A stretch of DNA of 64,000 nucleotides. Origin: Rhodocyclales bacterium (GTDB lineage: Bacteria > Pseudomonadota > Gammaproteobacteria > Burkholderiales > Rhodocyclaceae). This document shows positions 1 to 10,509 of the stretch, one piece after another; within the stretch, counting starts at the first letter, position 1; each line of letters opens with the position of its first letter. Location of the stretch: the NCBI GenBank assembly GCA_016235165.1, contig JACRLX010000016.1:1-64000 (forward strand), read 5' to 3'. Made by a program: the position numbers and the translations under genes. The notes under the pieces are model-generated. The model was not told where the DNA came from, did not search any database, and saw only the letters and a list, made by a program, of their open reading frames with translations.

Positions 1-1
1 G

Positions 2-169
2 GCCGAGGGCACGACGGTGGCGCAGCTCGTGGAGCGCTTCGCCCTGCCGCTCAGGCTGGTGCACCTGGTGCTGATCGACGGCAATTTCGTGCCGCCGGGC
101 GAGCGCGCCAACCGCGTCCTCAAGGATGGCGAAATCCTCGCCATCTGGCCTCCCGTGGCGGGGGGATGA
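2..169 (+). CDS. ThiS/MoaD-family sulfur carrier, 3' end only
   Basis: The window opens inside this gene, so only the last 55 residues are visible. They read as a beta-grasp ubiquitin-like protein: a hydrophobic strand with an LIDGNFVPP turn, a KDGE turn, an IWPPVAGG end and a terminal Gly-Gly. In ThiS/MoaD proteins the C-terminal Gly-Gly is adenylated and then thiocarboxylated to carry sulfur. Family membership follows from the Gly-Gly tail and the strand pattern. Whether it serves thiamine, molybdopterin or another sulfur pathway cannot be told without the 5' half. It is followed 28 bp later by a cytochrome c gene. Confidence 0.65.
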   Translation, partial: AEGTTVAQLVERFALPLRLVHLVLIDGNFVPPGERANRVLKDGEILAIWPPVAGG

Positions 170-197
170 AGTTTTTGGCAAACCTGCAGGAGTCATC

Positions 198-581
198 ATG
201 AAACATGCATTTCAACGCAAGCTCATCCTCGCCACCGCCTTGCTGATCACCAGTCCGCTGGCGTTGGCGGACGCCAGGGATGCCGCGATGCGCCACCTGG
301 CCTCGAAGTCCGGCTGTTTCATCTGTCATGGTATCGAGCTCGACGCCAAGGGCCCGGACGGGCTGAAGCCGGTCGGCCCGCCGTGGAAGGCCATTGCCGC
401 GCGCTACAAGGACGACAAGACGGCGGCCAAGCGACTCACCGCCGAGGTGATGGGGGGCACCTCGCCCTACGCCCGCCACTGGAAGGACGAGACCAGCGGC
501 GTCGCCATGCCGCCCAACGGCGTTGCGATCAAGGAAGACGACGCCAAGAAGCTCGTCGAGTGGATCCTGAAGCTCAAGTGA
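198..581 (+). CDS. Small class I cytochrome c, periplasmic
   Basis: A 127-residue exported monohaem cytochrome. A signal peptide (positive n-region, then a hydrophobic stretch ending near ALADA) occupies about residues 1-25. The haem-binding motif is CFICH, and the MPPN segment near residue 104 supplies the usual axial methionine, so it is a class I c-type cytochrome for periplasmic electron transfer. The start at 198 is chosen because an AGGAG ribosome site lies just upstream and the signal peptide begins there; a longer reading from 126 has neither. Its stop codon overlaps the GTG start of the next gene, suggesting co-translation. Redox partner unknown. Confidence 0.9.
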   Translation: MKHAFQRKLILATALLITSPLALADARDAAMRHLASKSGCFICHGIELDAKGPDGLKPVGPPWKAIAARYKDDKTAAKRLTAEVMGGTSPYARHWKDETSGVAMPPNGVAIKEDDAKKLVEWILKLK

Positions 582-1156
582 TCTGTACGCCGGCGGTCCG
601 GCGTCGCCGCATCGCGATGCTGGCCGCCACCGCGGCGCTGTTGCAAGCGCCGCCTGTCCTCGCATGGCAACTGGCCGGAACGCATGCGATCCGTCTGCAC
701 CCGCGCGCCGGCGATCCCGTCGTCATCGGTACGGTGGATATTCGCCCCGCCGGTGAGCGCCATGCCTTCACCCTGCACCTCGATCATGCCCGCTTCACGG
801 ACCACTTCCTCTCGATGCGCGAGTTCAAGTGCCTCGAAGGCCGGGGCGAAATCCAATGTCATGTCCCGTACCCGTATCGCCATCCGGGTACCGTCACGGA
901 GAACGAGCTTTCCTGGCTGGAGCACAGCCTGCTGTTCCTCTTCAAGTCGCCGGGCGAGTTCGGCGCCAGGCTCTGGAACGGCATCTACTACAAGCTGCAG
1001 GTGACGTCCGACGGTCTCGTCGGCCTGCCCCAGGCAGTCGACCTCAACCAGATCGGCGCGCCGCCGGACGATCTCGACACGCCGCCCTTCGCGCCCGGCG
1101 AACGCAGCGAGATTCCTCCCGGCGCGCGCTGGTTCGGCAAGCTGACCATCGATTGA
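578..1156 (+). CDS. Exported protein of unknown function
   Basis: A 192-residue protein not recognised as a family member. The GTG start at 578 overlaps the stop of the cytochrome gene by 4 nt and gives a good signal peptide: an arginine-rich n-region (RRRR), then a hydrophobic run ending near VLAW. An alternative ATG at 617 would remove the positive n-region. The mature part is mixed beta-like sequence with one pair of cysteines about ten residues apart (CLEGRGEIQC), compatible with a periplasmic disulfide. Translational coupling to the cytochrome suggests a shared periplasmic role, but nothing in the sequence names a reaction. Confidence 0.7.
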   Translation: MICTPAVRRRRIAMLAATAALLQAPPVLAWQLAGTHAIRLHPRAGDPVVIGTVDIRPAGERHAFTLHLDHARFTDHFLSMREFKCLEGRGEIQCHVPYPYRHPGTVTENELSWLEHSLLFLFKSPGEFGARLWNGIYYKLQVTSDGLVGLPQAVDLNQIGAPPDDLDTPPFAPGERSEIPPGARWFGKLTID

Positions 1157-1191
1157 TCCCGGTGCCACCGTCGCATGATTGCCAACAGGCC

Positions 1192-2640
1192 CTAAACCCT
1201 CAGGATCTGCAGCAGCGGCGCGTTGCGCTTCGGGTCGTCGCTGAAGCCGGCCACCAGCAATACATTGTGGCCGGTACGGGTGAGGTCGCAGCGCTGCGCG
1301 ATGCGCGAACACAAGGCATCCCACTTGCCATACTCGGCTTCGCTCGCCGTCATCGGCACGATGCCCCAGTTGAGCGCCAGGCGGCGGCATACCGCCTCAT
1401 TGGTCGATACTGCGACCAACGGCGCGGTGGGCCGGTGGGAACAGATCACGCGCGCCGTGGTGCCGCTCTGGGTGGGGATGATGACGCCCTGCAACTTGAG
1501 GTCGTGCGCCAGCGAGGCGGCGGCGTTGGCAACGCCGTCGCGCATGTCGAGTTCGTTGTCCGTGACCGGCTCGCCGGCGAGGAAGCTGCCCTGCTGCCAC
1601 TGGTAGCCTTCCACTTCGCGCAGCACGCGGTCCATCATTTCCACGGCGCGCACCGGGTATTTGCCGCTCGCCGTTTCGGCCGAGAGCATCACCGCGTCGG
1701 CGCCGGTCAGTGCGGCATTGGCTACGTCGCCCACTTCGGCGCGGGTGGGGCGCGAATGGTCGATCATCGATTCCAGCATCTGCGTCGCCACGATCACGGC
1801 GCGGTTGTGGCGGCGGCCGAGGCGGATCAGCTCGCGCTGGATCAGCGGCACCTGTTCGGCCGGCATCTCGATGCCGAGGTCGCCGCGCGCCACCATGATC
1901 GCGTCCGAAGCCTGGACGATGGCATCGATGTTCTCCATCGCCTCGGGCGTCTCGATCTTGGCGATGATCGGTGTGTCGGCCCCGGCGCGCGCGATCAGGC
2001 GGCGCAGGCCGGCGACATCCTTCGCCGTGCGCACGAAAGACAGCGCCAGGTAGTCGACGCCGAGTTCGATGGCGAACTTGGCGTCGGCGATGTCCTTGGG
2101 CGGCAGCGAGGAGGCCGATACTTTCGAATCCGGCAGGTTGATGCCCTTGTGGTCCTTGAGCAGGCCGCCGAACACGACCTTGCAGCGCACGCGCTCGCCT
2201 TCGATGGCCAGCGCCTTGAGTTCCAGGTTGCCGTCGTCGAGCAGGATGCGGTGGCCGGCACGCACGTCGCGCGCGATGGCGCGGTACTGCGAGGCGATCA
2301 GCCCCGGCCCGCCCTTGTCGAGGCGCGGATCGATGATCACTTCCTCGCCGGGAAGCAGCTTGAGCGGCCCCTCGGGGAACTTGCCGCAGCGGATCTTGGG
2401 CCCGCACAGGTCGGCGAAGATGCCGACATGGCGATCGAGCTTGCGCGCCACGGCGCGCACGTTGGCATACACCTCGCGGTGTGCTTCGTGGGTGCCGTGC
2501 GACATGTTGAGGCGCACCACGTCCACCCCGGCGCGCAGCAGCTTCTCGATCATCTGGCGGTCGGAACTGGCCGGCCCCAGCGTGGCCACGATCTTGGTGC
2601 GGCGCCAGCGCAGCGCGATGCGGTTCTTAAGCAGCTCCAT
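1192..2640 (-). CDS. pyk: Pyruvate kinase
   Basis: A 482-residue enzyme converting phosphoenolpyruvate and ADP to pyruvate and ATP, the last step of glycolysis. Near the N-terminus stand the TKIVATLGP and RLNMSHG motifs of the TIM barrel. In the middle, IAKIET supplies the catalytic lysine and metal-binding glutamate, followed by ARGDLGIE. The C-terminal domain with its allosteric fold is complete. Length matches bacterial PykA/PykF (470-480 residues). It is convergent with the preceding exported-protein gene (35 bp apart) and appears monocistronic. Confidence 0.96.
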   Translation of the reverse strand: MELLKNRIALRWRRTKIVATLGPASSDRQMIEKLLRAGVDVVRLNMSHGTHEAHREVYANVRAVARKLDRHVGIFADLCGPKIRCGKFPEGPLKLLPGEEVIIDPRLDKGGPGLIASQYRAIARDVRAGHRILLDDGNLELKALAIEGERVRCKVVFGGLLKDHKGINLPDSKVSASSLPPKDIADAKFAIELGVDYLALSFVRTAKDVAGLRRLIARAGADTPIIAKIETPEAMENIDAIVQASDAIMVARGDLGIEMPAEQVPLIQRELIRLGRRHNRAVIVATQMLESMIDHSRPTRAEVGDVANAALTGADAVMLSAETASGKYPVRAVEMMDRVLREVEGYQWQQGSFLAGEPVTDNELDMRDGVANAAASLAHDLKLQGVIIPTQSGTTARVICSHRPTAPLVAVSTNEAVCRRLALNWGIVPMTASEAEYGKWDALCSRIAQRCDLTRTGHNVLLVAGFSDDPKRNAPLLQILRV

Positions 2641-2751
2641 GGCCGTACCCTTTCCCGTCGGAAGGCGGATGCCCGATCGCCATGCTACGCGAGTCGGCGA
2701 TTTCCTTGAAGCTTCAGCAGGCGACGGCCGTGGTCCTCCTGGCGCCGATGC

Positions 2752-4173
2752 TCAGCCGGTCACCAGCCGCCCCAGCCGGCGCACGGCATCTTCCAGCGTC
2801 GGGCTCCAGGGCCGGCCGCAGGCCAGGCGCAGGCAGTTCCTGTACTGTCCGCCGGCGGAGAACAGTTCGCCCGGGACGAAGGCGATGCCTTCCCTCGCCG
2901 CGCGTCGGTGCAGCGCCGTGCCATCTACCCCGGGCGGCAGTTCCAGCCAGAGCACGAAGCCACCCTGCGGATCGGTGACGCGGGTCTCCGCCGGAAAGTG
3001 GCGCGCCACCGCGTCGCGCGTGCGCGCGATCTGCTCGGCAAAGCGGCGGCGCAGCGCACGCAGGTGCAGGTCGAAACCGCGCGATTCCATCAGCCCGGCG
3101 ATCACGTGCTGGGTCAGTGGGTTGGTCTTGCCGCTGGTCAGGGTCTTCTGCAACTCCACGTCGGCGGCGCGCCGGCCGGCGGCGACGAAGCCGACGCGCA
3201 GGCCGGGGCTCACCGTCTTCGAGAACGAGGTGCACAGCATGGTGTTGCCGCTCGTGTCGAAAGCGTGGATCGGCCGCGGCCGCGCGCCGCCGAAGCAGAT
3301 GTCGCCGTAGATGTCGTCCTCGATCAGTGCGACATCGCGCGCCGCCAGCAGCGCGGCCAGCTTCGCCTTGGCTGCGTCGGGCATTACGCTGCCCAGTGGG
3401 TTGGCGCCGTTGGGGATCAGCAGGCAGGCACGGACGCCGCCCTCGGCGGCGGGCCTGCGCGTCGCCAGTTCCAGCGCATCGAGCGACACGCCGGTGACGG
3501 GATGGGTTGGAATTTCCAGCGCGCGCAGGCCCATGGCTTCGAGCAATTGCAACATCAGGTAATAGGTCGGCGATTCCACCGCCACGGTGTCGCCCGGCCG
3601 GGTCACGGCGCGCAGGCACAGCGTCATCGCCTCGGTGCAGGAATTGGTCACCACCAGTTCTTCGGGCGCGAGCGGGCAGCCCCATTCCAGCGCGCGCCGC
3701 GTGATCGCATGCAGCAGCGGCGCTTCGTTCAGGTCGCTGTGGCTGCTGCCGGCGAGCAGCCCCGGACGGCGGCGGGCGATACCGGCGTAAAGCCGGTTCA
3801 GGCGCGGTCCCAGCTGTAGCTCCGGTGCCGGCAGGGCCGAACCCAGCGGCACCATGCCCGGCGCTTCGTTGGTGCGCAGTACCTGCACCAGGCGACGGCT
3901 GACGCCGACGTCTACCGGCCCAGCCGCCGGCGCCGCGGCCGGCATCTGCACCTCGGCCATGCGCGCCGGGCGCCGCCGCACGTAGTAGCCCGACTGTGGC
4001 CGCGCTTCCACCATGCCGCGGCTTTCCAGGGTGCGCAGCGCCGCCACCACGGTCGAGATCGACAGCGCGCGCTGCCGCGCAAGGTGGCGCACGGAGGGCA
4101 GGCGATCGCCCGGCTGCAAGCGGCCTGCGCTGATCTGCATGGCGAATTCTTCGGCAAGCTTCTCGTAAAGCAT
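2752..4173 (-). CDS. MocR-type transcriptional regulator (GntR HTH + aminotransferase fold)
   Basis: A 473-residue MocR regulator. Residues 1-70 form a GntR winged helix (PGDRLPSVRHLA, then the recognition helix around STVVAALRTLE). Residues 95-473 form a fold-type-I aminotransferase domain with the PLP features intact: NGANPLG near 255, EDDIYGD near 286 and the Schiff-base lysine in FSKTVSPGLRVG (about K319). Such proteins usually sense an amine or PLP ligand and regulate a neighbouring gene. It is divergent from a DUF2917 gene across 171 bp containing an inverted repeat, so that gene and itself are the likely targets. The ligand cannot be predicted. Confidence 0.88.
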   Translation of the reverse strand: MLYEKLAEEFAMQISAGRLQPGDRLPSVRHLARQRALSISTVVAALRTLESRGMVEARPQSGYYVRRRPARMAEVQMPAAAPAAGPVDVGVSRRLVQVLRTNEAPGMVPLGSALPAPELQLGPRLNRLYAGIARRRPGLLAGSSHSDLNEAPLLHAITRRALEWGCPLAPEELVVTNSCTEAMTLCLRAVTRPGDTVAVESPTYYLMLQLLEAMGLRALEIPTHPVTGVSLDALELATRRPAAEGGVRACLLIPNGANPLGSVMPDAAKAKLAALLAARDVALIEDDIYGDICFGGARPRPIHAFDTSGNTMLCTSFSKTVSPGLRVGFVAAGRRAADVELQKTLTSGKTNPLTQHVIAGLMESRGFDLHLRALRRRFAEQIARTRDAVARHFPAETRVTDPQGGFVLWLELPPGVDGTALHRRAAREGIAFVPGELFSAGGQYRNCLRLACGRPWSPTLEDAVRRLGRLVTG

Positions 4174-4266
4174 GGTATCCGGATTTTGGCGGCGGCCGCG
4201 TCGGGGAGACCCGCACAGGAGTCCGCATTATCCATCGGTACAGTTGCGAATTCGAGCGACTGTTAT

Positions 4267-4284
4267 GGTCACAATTCAGTAACC
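4267..4284. promoter_or_regulatory. Inverted repeat in the mocR/DUF2917 divergent intergenic region
   Basis: GGTCAC and GTAACC arms (one mismatch) are separated by six bases and lie between two divergent starts, 94 bp from the MocR start and 61 bp from the DUF2917 start. MocR regulators commonly bind repeats in such positions. No binding evidence exists here beyond symmetry and location. Confidence 0.3.
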
Positions 4285-4344
4285 GTGCATCTGTATCGGC
4301 GGCGTGACACGGTCTAGCATGGCGGCATCGAGCAAGGAGCCGTC

Positions 4345-4641
4345 ATGTCCCCCCGCGAAACCCTGCTGCTGCACCCCGACCGGCCGCTGCGCCTGGACGC
4401 GGCGCGCCATGCCGAACTGCGTGTCGACTCCGGCATGGTCTGGATTACTTCCAGCGGCGCGGCGGGTGACCTGTTCCTCGCGGTCGGCGAGCGTTATTCC
4501 ATACCGGTGCCGGGGCGGGTGCTGGTGGAGGCGGTGCGGGGGGCGGCGGGGGTGAGCCTGCAAGGTCGCAAGCGGCGCGGCATTCCCGCATTGGTCGAAA
4601 GCTGGCGCACGCTGCTGCCAAAGGGCATGGCGATGCCCTGA
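4345..4641 (+). CDS. DUF2917 family protein
   Basis: A 98-residue soluble protein with the DUF2917 pattern: an LRLDAARHAELRV-type opening, a GMVWIT strand, a DLFLAVGERY strand and an IPVPGRVLVEA strand, suggesting a small cupin-like beta fold. The family has no established function and in betaproteobacteria is typically encoded beside a regulator. Here it is divergent from the MocR gene, which fits regulation by it. The C-terminal 25 residues are basic and then amphipathic. No signal peptide or catalytic motif is visible. Confidence 0.72.
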   Translation: MSPRETLLLHPDRPLRLDAARHAELRVDSGMVWITSSGAAGDLFLAVGERYSIPVPGRVLVEAVRGAAGVSLQGRKRRGIPALVESWRTLLPKGMAMP

Positions 4642-4642
4642 T

Positions 4643-4667
4643 GCGCCGTGTTGCCGGCACCGGCTTT
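4643..4667 (+). repeat. Degenerate copy of the 25-bp dispersed repeat
   Basis: Immediately after the DUF2917 stop codon. About 18 of 25 positions agree with the consensus built from the better copies; the CTTT end and the GCGCCGT start are present but the core is altered. Included as a probable decayed member. Confidence 0.35.
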
Positions 4668-4702
4668 CAGCTGCTGACCCCGGATTCCGGCGCCCGCGCG
4701 CG

Positions 4703-6817
4703 TCATGCGCGCTTGTCCAGCGAGCGGATGGCGCCGTGGATGGCGCGTTCGAACATCGGCCGGTCGGACATGACGATGCTTGCCGTCCGGTTGCGCAGAC
4801 GCACTGCCAGCGCTTCCGGCGTGATGGAGATGGCGCAGGCCGAGACGCTGTTGCTGAAGAGGAACAAGGTCCGGCTGGTGTTGATCCAGGTCAGCCGCTC
4901 GCGCCGGTTTTGGCCGGCGGTGATGAAGTCGACCCAGTCGCCGCGTACCAGCTGGCGCACGCGGCGCAGGTCGGCGCGGTCTGGCGTGTTTTCCTCGCCC
5001 AGGTCCTGGCTTTCCGCCAGGGAAATGTCCTGCACCCGCACGCCGCTGTCGGTGGCATGGCTGACTTGCAGGGTCGGCGCCGCCACCGCCTGGCGCGGCT
5101 TTTCTTCCTCCGCCGGCCGGGCGGCGGGGTCGGCGCGCTTCGGCGTTTCCGCGCGCAGTGCCAAGAATTGCAGCTCGGCCAGCAAGTCCATGAAGCTCTT
5201 GCGCTCGGTGGGCGAGGTGCCGATTTCGTCGAAACCGGCGTTGAGATTCTTCAACAGTCCGGGCAGCGCGGCGGCGTGCCGCTTGCGCTCCGAGGGATCG
5301 TGCTTTGGCGTCACCGCCAGGATCAGGGCCACGGCGGTGCGCAATGCGTCGTTGGTGGGCGCGCCATCCTCCCCCGTGCGCGAAATCCGGCCCTGCACCA
5401 CGTCGCGCCAGTAGCTGCGCAGGAAGGATTCGATTTCAGGCGGCACCTGCGGTCCCAGCACCCGCTCGATGCAGTGGTTGGCCGCCCGTTGCGCGCGCAT
5501 CTGCGCTGCCCGAGAGAGCCGGATCTCTTCCTCGCGGGCACGCACCGCCTCGGCCAGTTCGCGATCCTGCTGTTCCTCGATCTTTTCACGCTCGGCAAGG
5601 AAGTCGTCCAGCTCGGCGTTGGCGGCGTCGAACACGCCCATGTCGCCGTCGTAGCTGGCCTGTATCGTGTCGACCAGTTCCGACAGCTTGCGGTAGAAGG
5701 GGTCGTCGGCATTCACCACCTTGCCCCAGCGGATCGCGACCGTGGAAATGCTGTCGAGGAAGCGTCGCGCCGGGTGGCTGCGATCGGCGAAGAAGCGCTG
5801 GTTGAGCATGGACGCCTTCAGCACCGTGGATTGCAGGCGCGAAACCAGCGCCTTGATGCCTTCCGCCACGCTCGGATCGCCGAACAGCAGGTCGAACAGC
5901 TCGGCGACGATGTCCAGCGTGACGGCTTCCTGCGGCCGCACGTCGCGCGCCGCGCCGCTGTCGCGCGCCATGCGCACGATGTTGGCATGACCGCCGGCGG
6001 ACGCCTTGGGCGGTGCGACCTGCATCGTCTTCAGCGAGTCGAACAGCTCGCGGTTGTCGGTCGCCGGCCTGGCCGGAGCGGATGCCTCCTCCTTGCTGCG
6101 TGCCTTGATCAGGCGGTCGAGCGTGGTCGCCACCTTGGCGGTTTCGGCCGCCACTTCGTGGGCATCGACGGGCGCGGTGTCGCGATAGCTGCGCTTGAGG
6201 CGGGGCAGGATGTCGGCTTCGATCAGCGCCTCGTTGACCACGCGATAGAGTCGCGGCAGTTCGGCGTCGAGATGCTCGCCCGCCAGCTTCAGCAACAGGA
6301 TGCGCGCGCCGGTGTCGGCGGTAATTTCGCTCAAGGCGCCCTGGAGGCAAGGCCACAGCGTGGCCAGCTTGAAGCTGGTGTCGCCCGGCTGCATCGCGCT
6401 GCGCAGCACCAGGTAGGAAATGCGACGCTCCAGTGGGTTGGTTTCGTCGCGACTGGCGGTGTTGAGCCGATCGAGCGCTTCGTTGGACGCAATCTGTATC
6501 GATTCCTCGGCGTCGCTCAGCAACTGCAGGTTGCCCAGTTCCCCGGTGTCGATGCCCGGCCGGGCCGGTTTGGTGGCGCGGCCGGCGAGCGCTGCTTTCA
6601 GCGCGGGCGCCACCTTGCCCCAATGGGCGGAGAGGGCCTGCTTGAGGGTGGCGGCGGCAATTCGCCGCTCCGGCTCGCGCGCCGGATAAGTCCGTGCTGC
6701 GACATCCTTGAGCAGCGCCGGGCCGAGTTCCTCCACCAGTTCCACCAGGTCGCTTTCCAGTTGCTCGCGGCAACTGGCAACCAGCCTGCTGAGGGTTGCT
6801 GCATCTTTTTCGGTCAT
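4703..6817 (-). CDS. DUF1631 family protein
   Basis: A 704-residue cytoplasmic protein with no signal peptide or membrane segment. Most of it is predicted helical with long charged stretches, including a coiled-coil-like segment rich in E, R and Q. The last 110 residues look like a PilZ-like beta domain (GDWVDF, RERLTWI and FLFSN strands) ending in a basic tail. This arrangement and length match DUF1631, a proteobacterial family of unknown function. The start at 6817 (MTEKDA) is chosen over an upstream in-frame start at 6913 because the extra 32 residues are atypical and cover the intergenic region. Transcribed alone. Confidence 0.8.
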   Translation of the reverse strand: MTEKDAATLSRLVASCREQLESDLVELVEELGPALLKDVAARTYPAREPERRIAAATLKQALSAHWGKVAPALKAALAGRATKPARPGIDTGELGNLQLLSDAEESIQIASNEALDRLNTASRDETNPLERRISYLVLRSAMQPGDTSFKLATLWPCLQGALSEITADTGARILLLKLAGEHLDAELPRLYRVVNEALIEADILPRLKRSYRDTAPVDAHEVAAETAKVATTLDRLIKARSKEEASAPARPATDNRELFDSLKTMQVAPPKASAGGHANIVRMARDSGAARDVRPQEAVTLDIVAELFDLLFGDPSVAEGIKALVSRLQSTVLKASMLNQRFFADRSHPARRFLDSISTVAIRWGKVVNADDPFYRKLSELVDTIQASYDGDMGVFDAANAELDDFLAEREKIEEQQDRELAEAVRAREEEIRLSRAAQMRAQRAANHCIERVLGPQVPPEIESFLRSYWRDVVQGRISRTGEDGAPTNDALRTAVALILAVTPKHDPSERKRHAAALPGLLKNLNAGFDEIGTSPTERKSFMDLLAELQFLALRAETPKRADPAARPAEEEKPRQAVAAPTLQVSHATDSGVRVQDISLAESQDLGEENTPDRADLRRVRQLVRGDWVDFITAGQNRRERLTWINTSRTLFLFSNSVSACAISITPEALAVRLRNRTASIVMSDRPMFERAIHGAIRSLDKRA

Positions 6818-7796
<979 letters not shown>

Positions 7797-7864
7797 TGCC
7801 CGCCGCCGGCATGCCGGCGGCCGCGCGGCAGGCGGCACGGCCATTGGCCGGGGAGGGGAACATC

Positions 7865-9028
7865 ATGCAGTCCGGTCCGAGAGAGATCCTCACGCCGTAT
7901 CGCCCGATTCCCCTGGTCGTGCCCGAGGGGATGAAACCCAACGAGTTCTTCAACAGCGCCGAGAACCTGGCCGACCTGGTGCACAACAACGGCCTGCTGC
8001 GGAATCCGGAAGGCCTGCTGCTTTACCGCAAGGCGCTGGGCCACAGCAACGAGTTCGACGCCTCGATCATCTACGACACCTCGCAGCGCATCCTCGATCC
8101 CTTGGGACGCCCGGTGCGGCGCACCCAGTTGCCCGAGGCCGTGCGCCAGGTCTGGAACCGGATGAACGGGATCATCTTCTCCTTCATGCTGGAGCTCTAT
8201 CCGGACCCGGAACGGCACCTGCTGCTGGCCGGCGAAGCCAGCCTCGACGCCACCTGGCCGCTGACCTCGCCCGGCGTGCCCAGCATCCGCATGCTGCACA
8301 ACCATTTCATCGCCTTCGACCAGGCCGCGCTGCGGGCGGCACCGCTGGCCGACCCGGACAACCCGAACCTGACCGACGGCGGCCAGCATTCGCTGTTCCA
8401 GGCGCACATGGGCGAGGTGTATCGCCATTTCTTCGCCGGCCTCGACTTCAGGGTGCTCACGCCCTGCGCCGACGCCGAATGCCGGCTGGCCCTGACCGGC
8501 TATCCGCAGGGCCTGCCGAGCTGGAAGGTCAGCGGTGGTGCCGCCGCCCTGAAGGAGGTCCGCTTCTGGCGCGAATACGACACGCTGCTCAAGGGCTTCA
8601 TCGACTTTTACCGCTGCTTCTTTTCCCAGGTGTCGACCCGCAACGCGCCGCTGCCGGCTGACATTTCCTTTCCCGCCCTGGTCGAGGAAAGGCTCCAGTT
8701 CAACAACGATTTTCTCAAGGCGGCGAAGATGGTGCGCGAGCGGTGCATCACCGATGCCCGTTACGCGAATGCCATACGCTGGCAGCCGGCCTTCAAGCAG
8801 TTGCTCTACCGCAACGATGCCGGCGAGCTGATCGTCACCATCAGCCAGAACTCGATCGGCAACGCCATTACCGAACTGCTCGGCGTCGTCGTCAGGCGGG
8901 TGCCGGATACCGAAGCCTATGCACTCGCCGAGCCCGCGCTGATCGAGAAGCTGCTCGCGGTGCGGCGGCGCCTGGTCGAAGCCGATCTCGGCGAGGGCAT
9001 AGCCACCGCCCATTGGGGGGCCGCCTGA
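7865..9028 (+). CDS. Protein of unknown function, 387 aa
   Basis: Not recognised. It begins 68 bp after adk with a purine-rich GGGGAGGGG site before the ATG at 7865; an in-frame start at 7796 would overlap adk's stop and adds low-complexity Ala/Pro sequence. The protein is soluble and mixed alpha/beta. Notable segments are an acidic LPLVV-P-EGMKPNEFF region near the start, RMLHNHFIAFD near residue 140 (an H-x-H pair), a WREYDTLLKGF region, and ISQNSIGNAITELLGV towards the end. The HNHF pair suggests metal or nucleotide binding but is not enough to assign a family. It could be co-transcribed with adk. Confidence 0.75.
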   Translation: MQSGPREILTPYRPIPLVVPEGMKPNEFFNSAENLADLVHNNGLLRNPEGLLLYRKALGHSNEFDASIIYDTSQRILDPLGRPVRRTQLPEAVRQVWNRMNGIIFSFMLELYPDPERHLLLAGEASLDATWPLTSPGVPSIRMLHNHFIAFDQAALRAAPLADPDNPNLTDGGQHSLFQAHMGEVYRHFFAGLDFRVLTPCADAECRLALTGYPQGLPSWKVSGGAAALKEVRFWREYDTLLKGFIDFYRCFFSQVSTRNAPLPADISFPALVEERLQFNNDFLKAAKMVRERCITDARYANAIRWQPAFKQLLYRNDAGELIVTISQNSIGNAITELLGVVVRRVPDTEAYALAEPALIEKLLAVRRRLVEADLGEGIATAHWGAA

Positions 9029-9043
9029 GCTGGAACTGCCTGA

Positions 9044-9068
9044 TCGCCGTGTCGCCGGCGCCGACTTT
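9044..9068 (+). repeat. Copy of the 25-bp dispersed repeat
   Basis: Intergenic, starting 16 bp after the stop of the 387-aa unknown gene. It matches the consensus except for G/T and G/A transitions in the left half and has the exact 11-base core. Confidence 0.75.
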
Positions 9069-9208
9069 TGAAGTGACGATCGCGGAATCCACCCATCCCC
9101 CCGCACCGCAATTCACCCCCTGATTCACGCCGTTCGTCGCAAGCCGGATGACGGTGGGCGCGGCGCTTCCTAGCATGGCCTCACCTTCAACCGCCGAGGA
9201 GTCATGCC

Positions 9209-9795
9209 ATGAAGTTCAATTCCATCCGCCGCCAGTGGCTGGCGCTGGCCGCCGTGAAACTGCTGGCCCTGGGCGCGGCTTTTGCCCTGCCCCACTTTAT
9301 TCCCGCTGCCATTGCTACACCGGCCGCTGACGGCAATTTCGACGCCGCCTTGCGCGAGTTCGACGCCGCGCGTACCGACGAAAAGCGCGTCGATGCCGCC
9401 GTGGCGGCGCTGCGCGGCCTGCCGTCCGATCCGCAACGCCAGCCGCTGCAGGCGGCCTGTCTCGGCAGCGCGCTGGCGTTGCAGGGCAAGGCAGCCTGGA
9501 TGCCCTGGAACAAGATGAAGTACACCGAGCAGGGGCTGGACCAGATCGACGCCGCGCTGGCCATGCTCAAGCCCGGGCACGGCGCGGTGCTGGTGCGCGG
9601 CGTGCCGGTGGCCTTGCAGACACGGCTGGTGGCAGCGGCGACCTTCATCGCCGTGCCCGACGGCCTGTTCCACCGCCGCGCCGACGGTCGCAAGCTGCTC
9701 GCCGCGCTGCGTGCCGATCCGCTGCTGGCAGCGGCCCCGGCCGCCTTCCGTGCCGAGGTGGACGCCGCCGAGGCGCGCCTGGCGGAGTCGGCCAA

Positions 9796-9799
<4 letters not shown>
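9209..9799 (+). CDS. Exported/membrane-anchored protein heading an envelope ABC operon
   Basis: A 196-residue protein with a signal peptide or single N-terminal membrane segment (about residues 10-38, ending near AIATPAAD). The rest is an alanine-rich helical domain resembling helical-repeat adaptor proteins, without catalytic motifs. Its TGA overlaps the ATG of the following ABC ATPase gene, so it is the first gene of a five-gene operon with that ATPase, a permease, a LolA-like protein and an outer-membrane barrel. A periplasmic partner role in that export system is inference from position. No family recognised. Confidence 0.7.

Positions 9800-10505
<706 letters not shown>

Positions 10506-10509
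<4 letters not shown>

Noticed and set aside
829-2709. Long plus-strand open frame (626 codons) opposite pyruvate kinase
   Set aside because: It is antisense to an intact enzyme gene; its product is His/Gln/Arg-rich low-complexity sequence typical of GC-rich shadow frames.
2714-4228. 504-codon minus-strand frame overlapping the MocR gene
   Set aside because: Out of frame with the recognisable GntR/aminotransferase protein and Arg/Ala-rich; a shadow.
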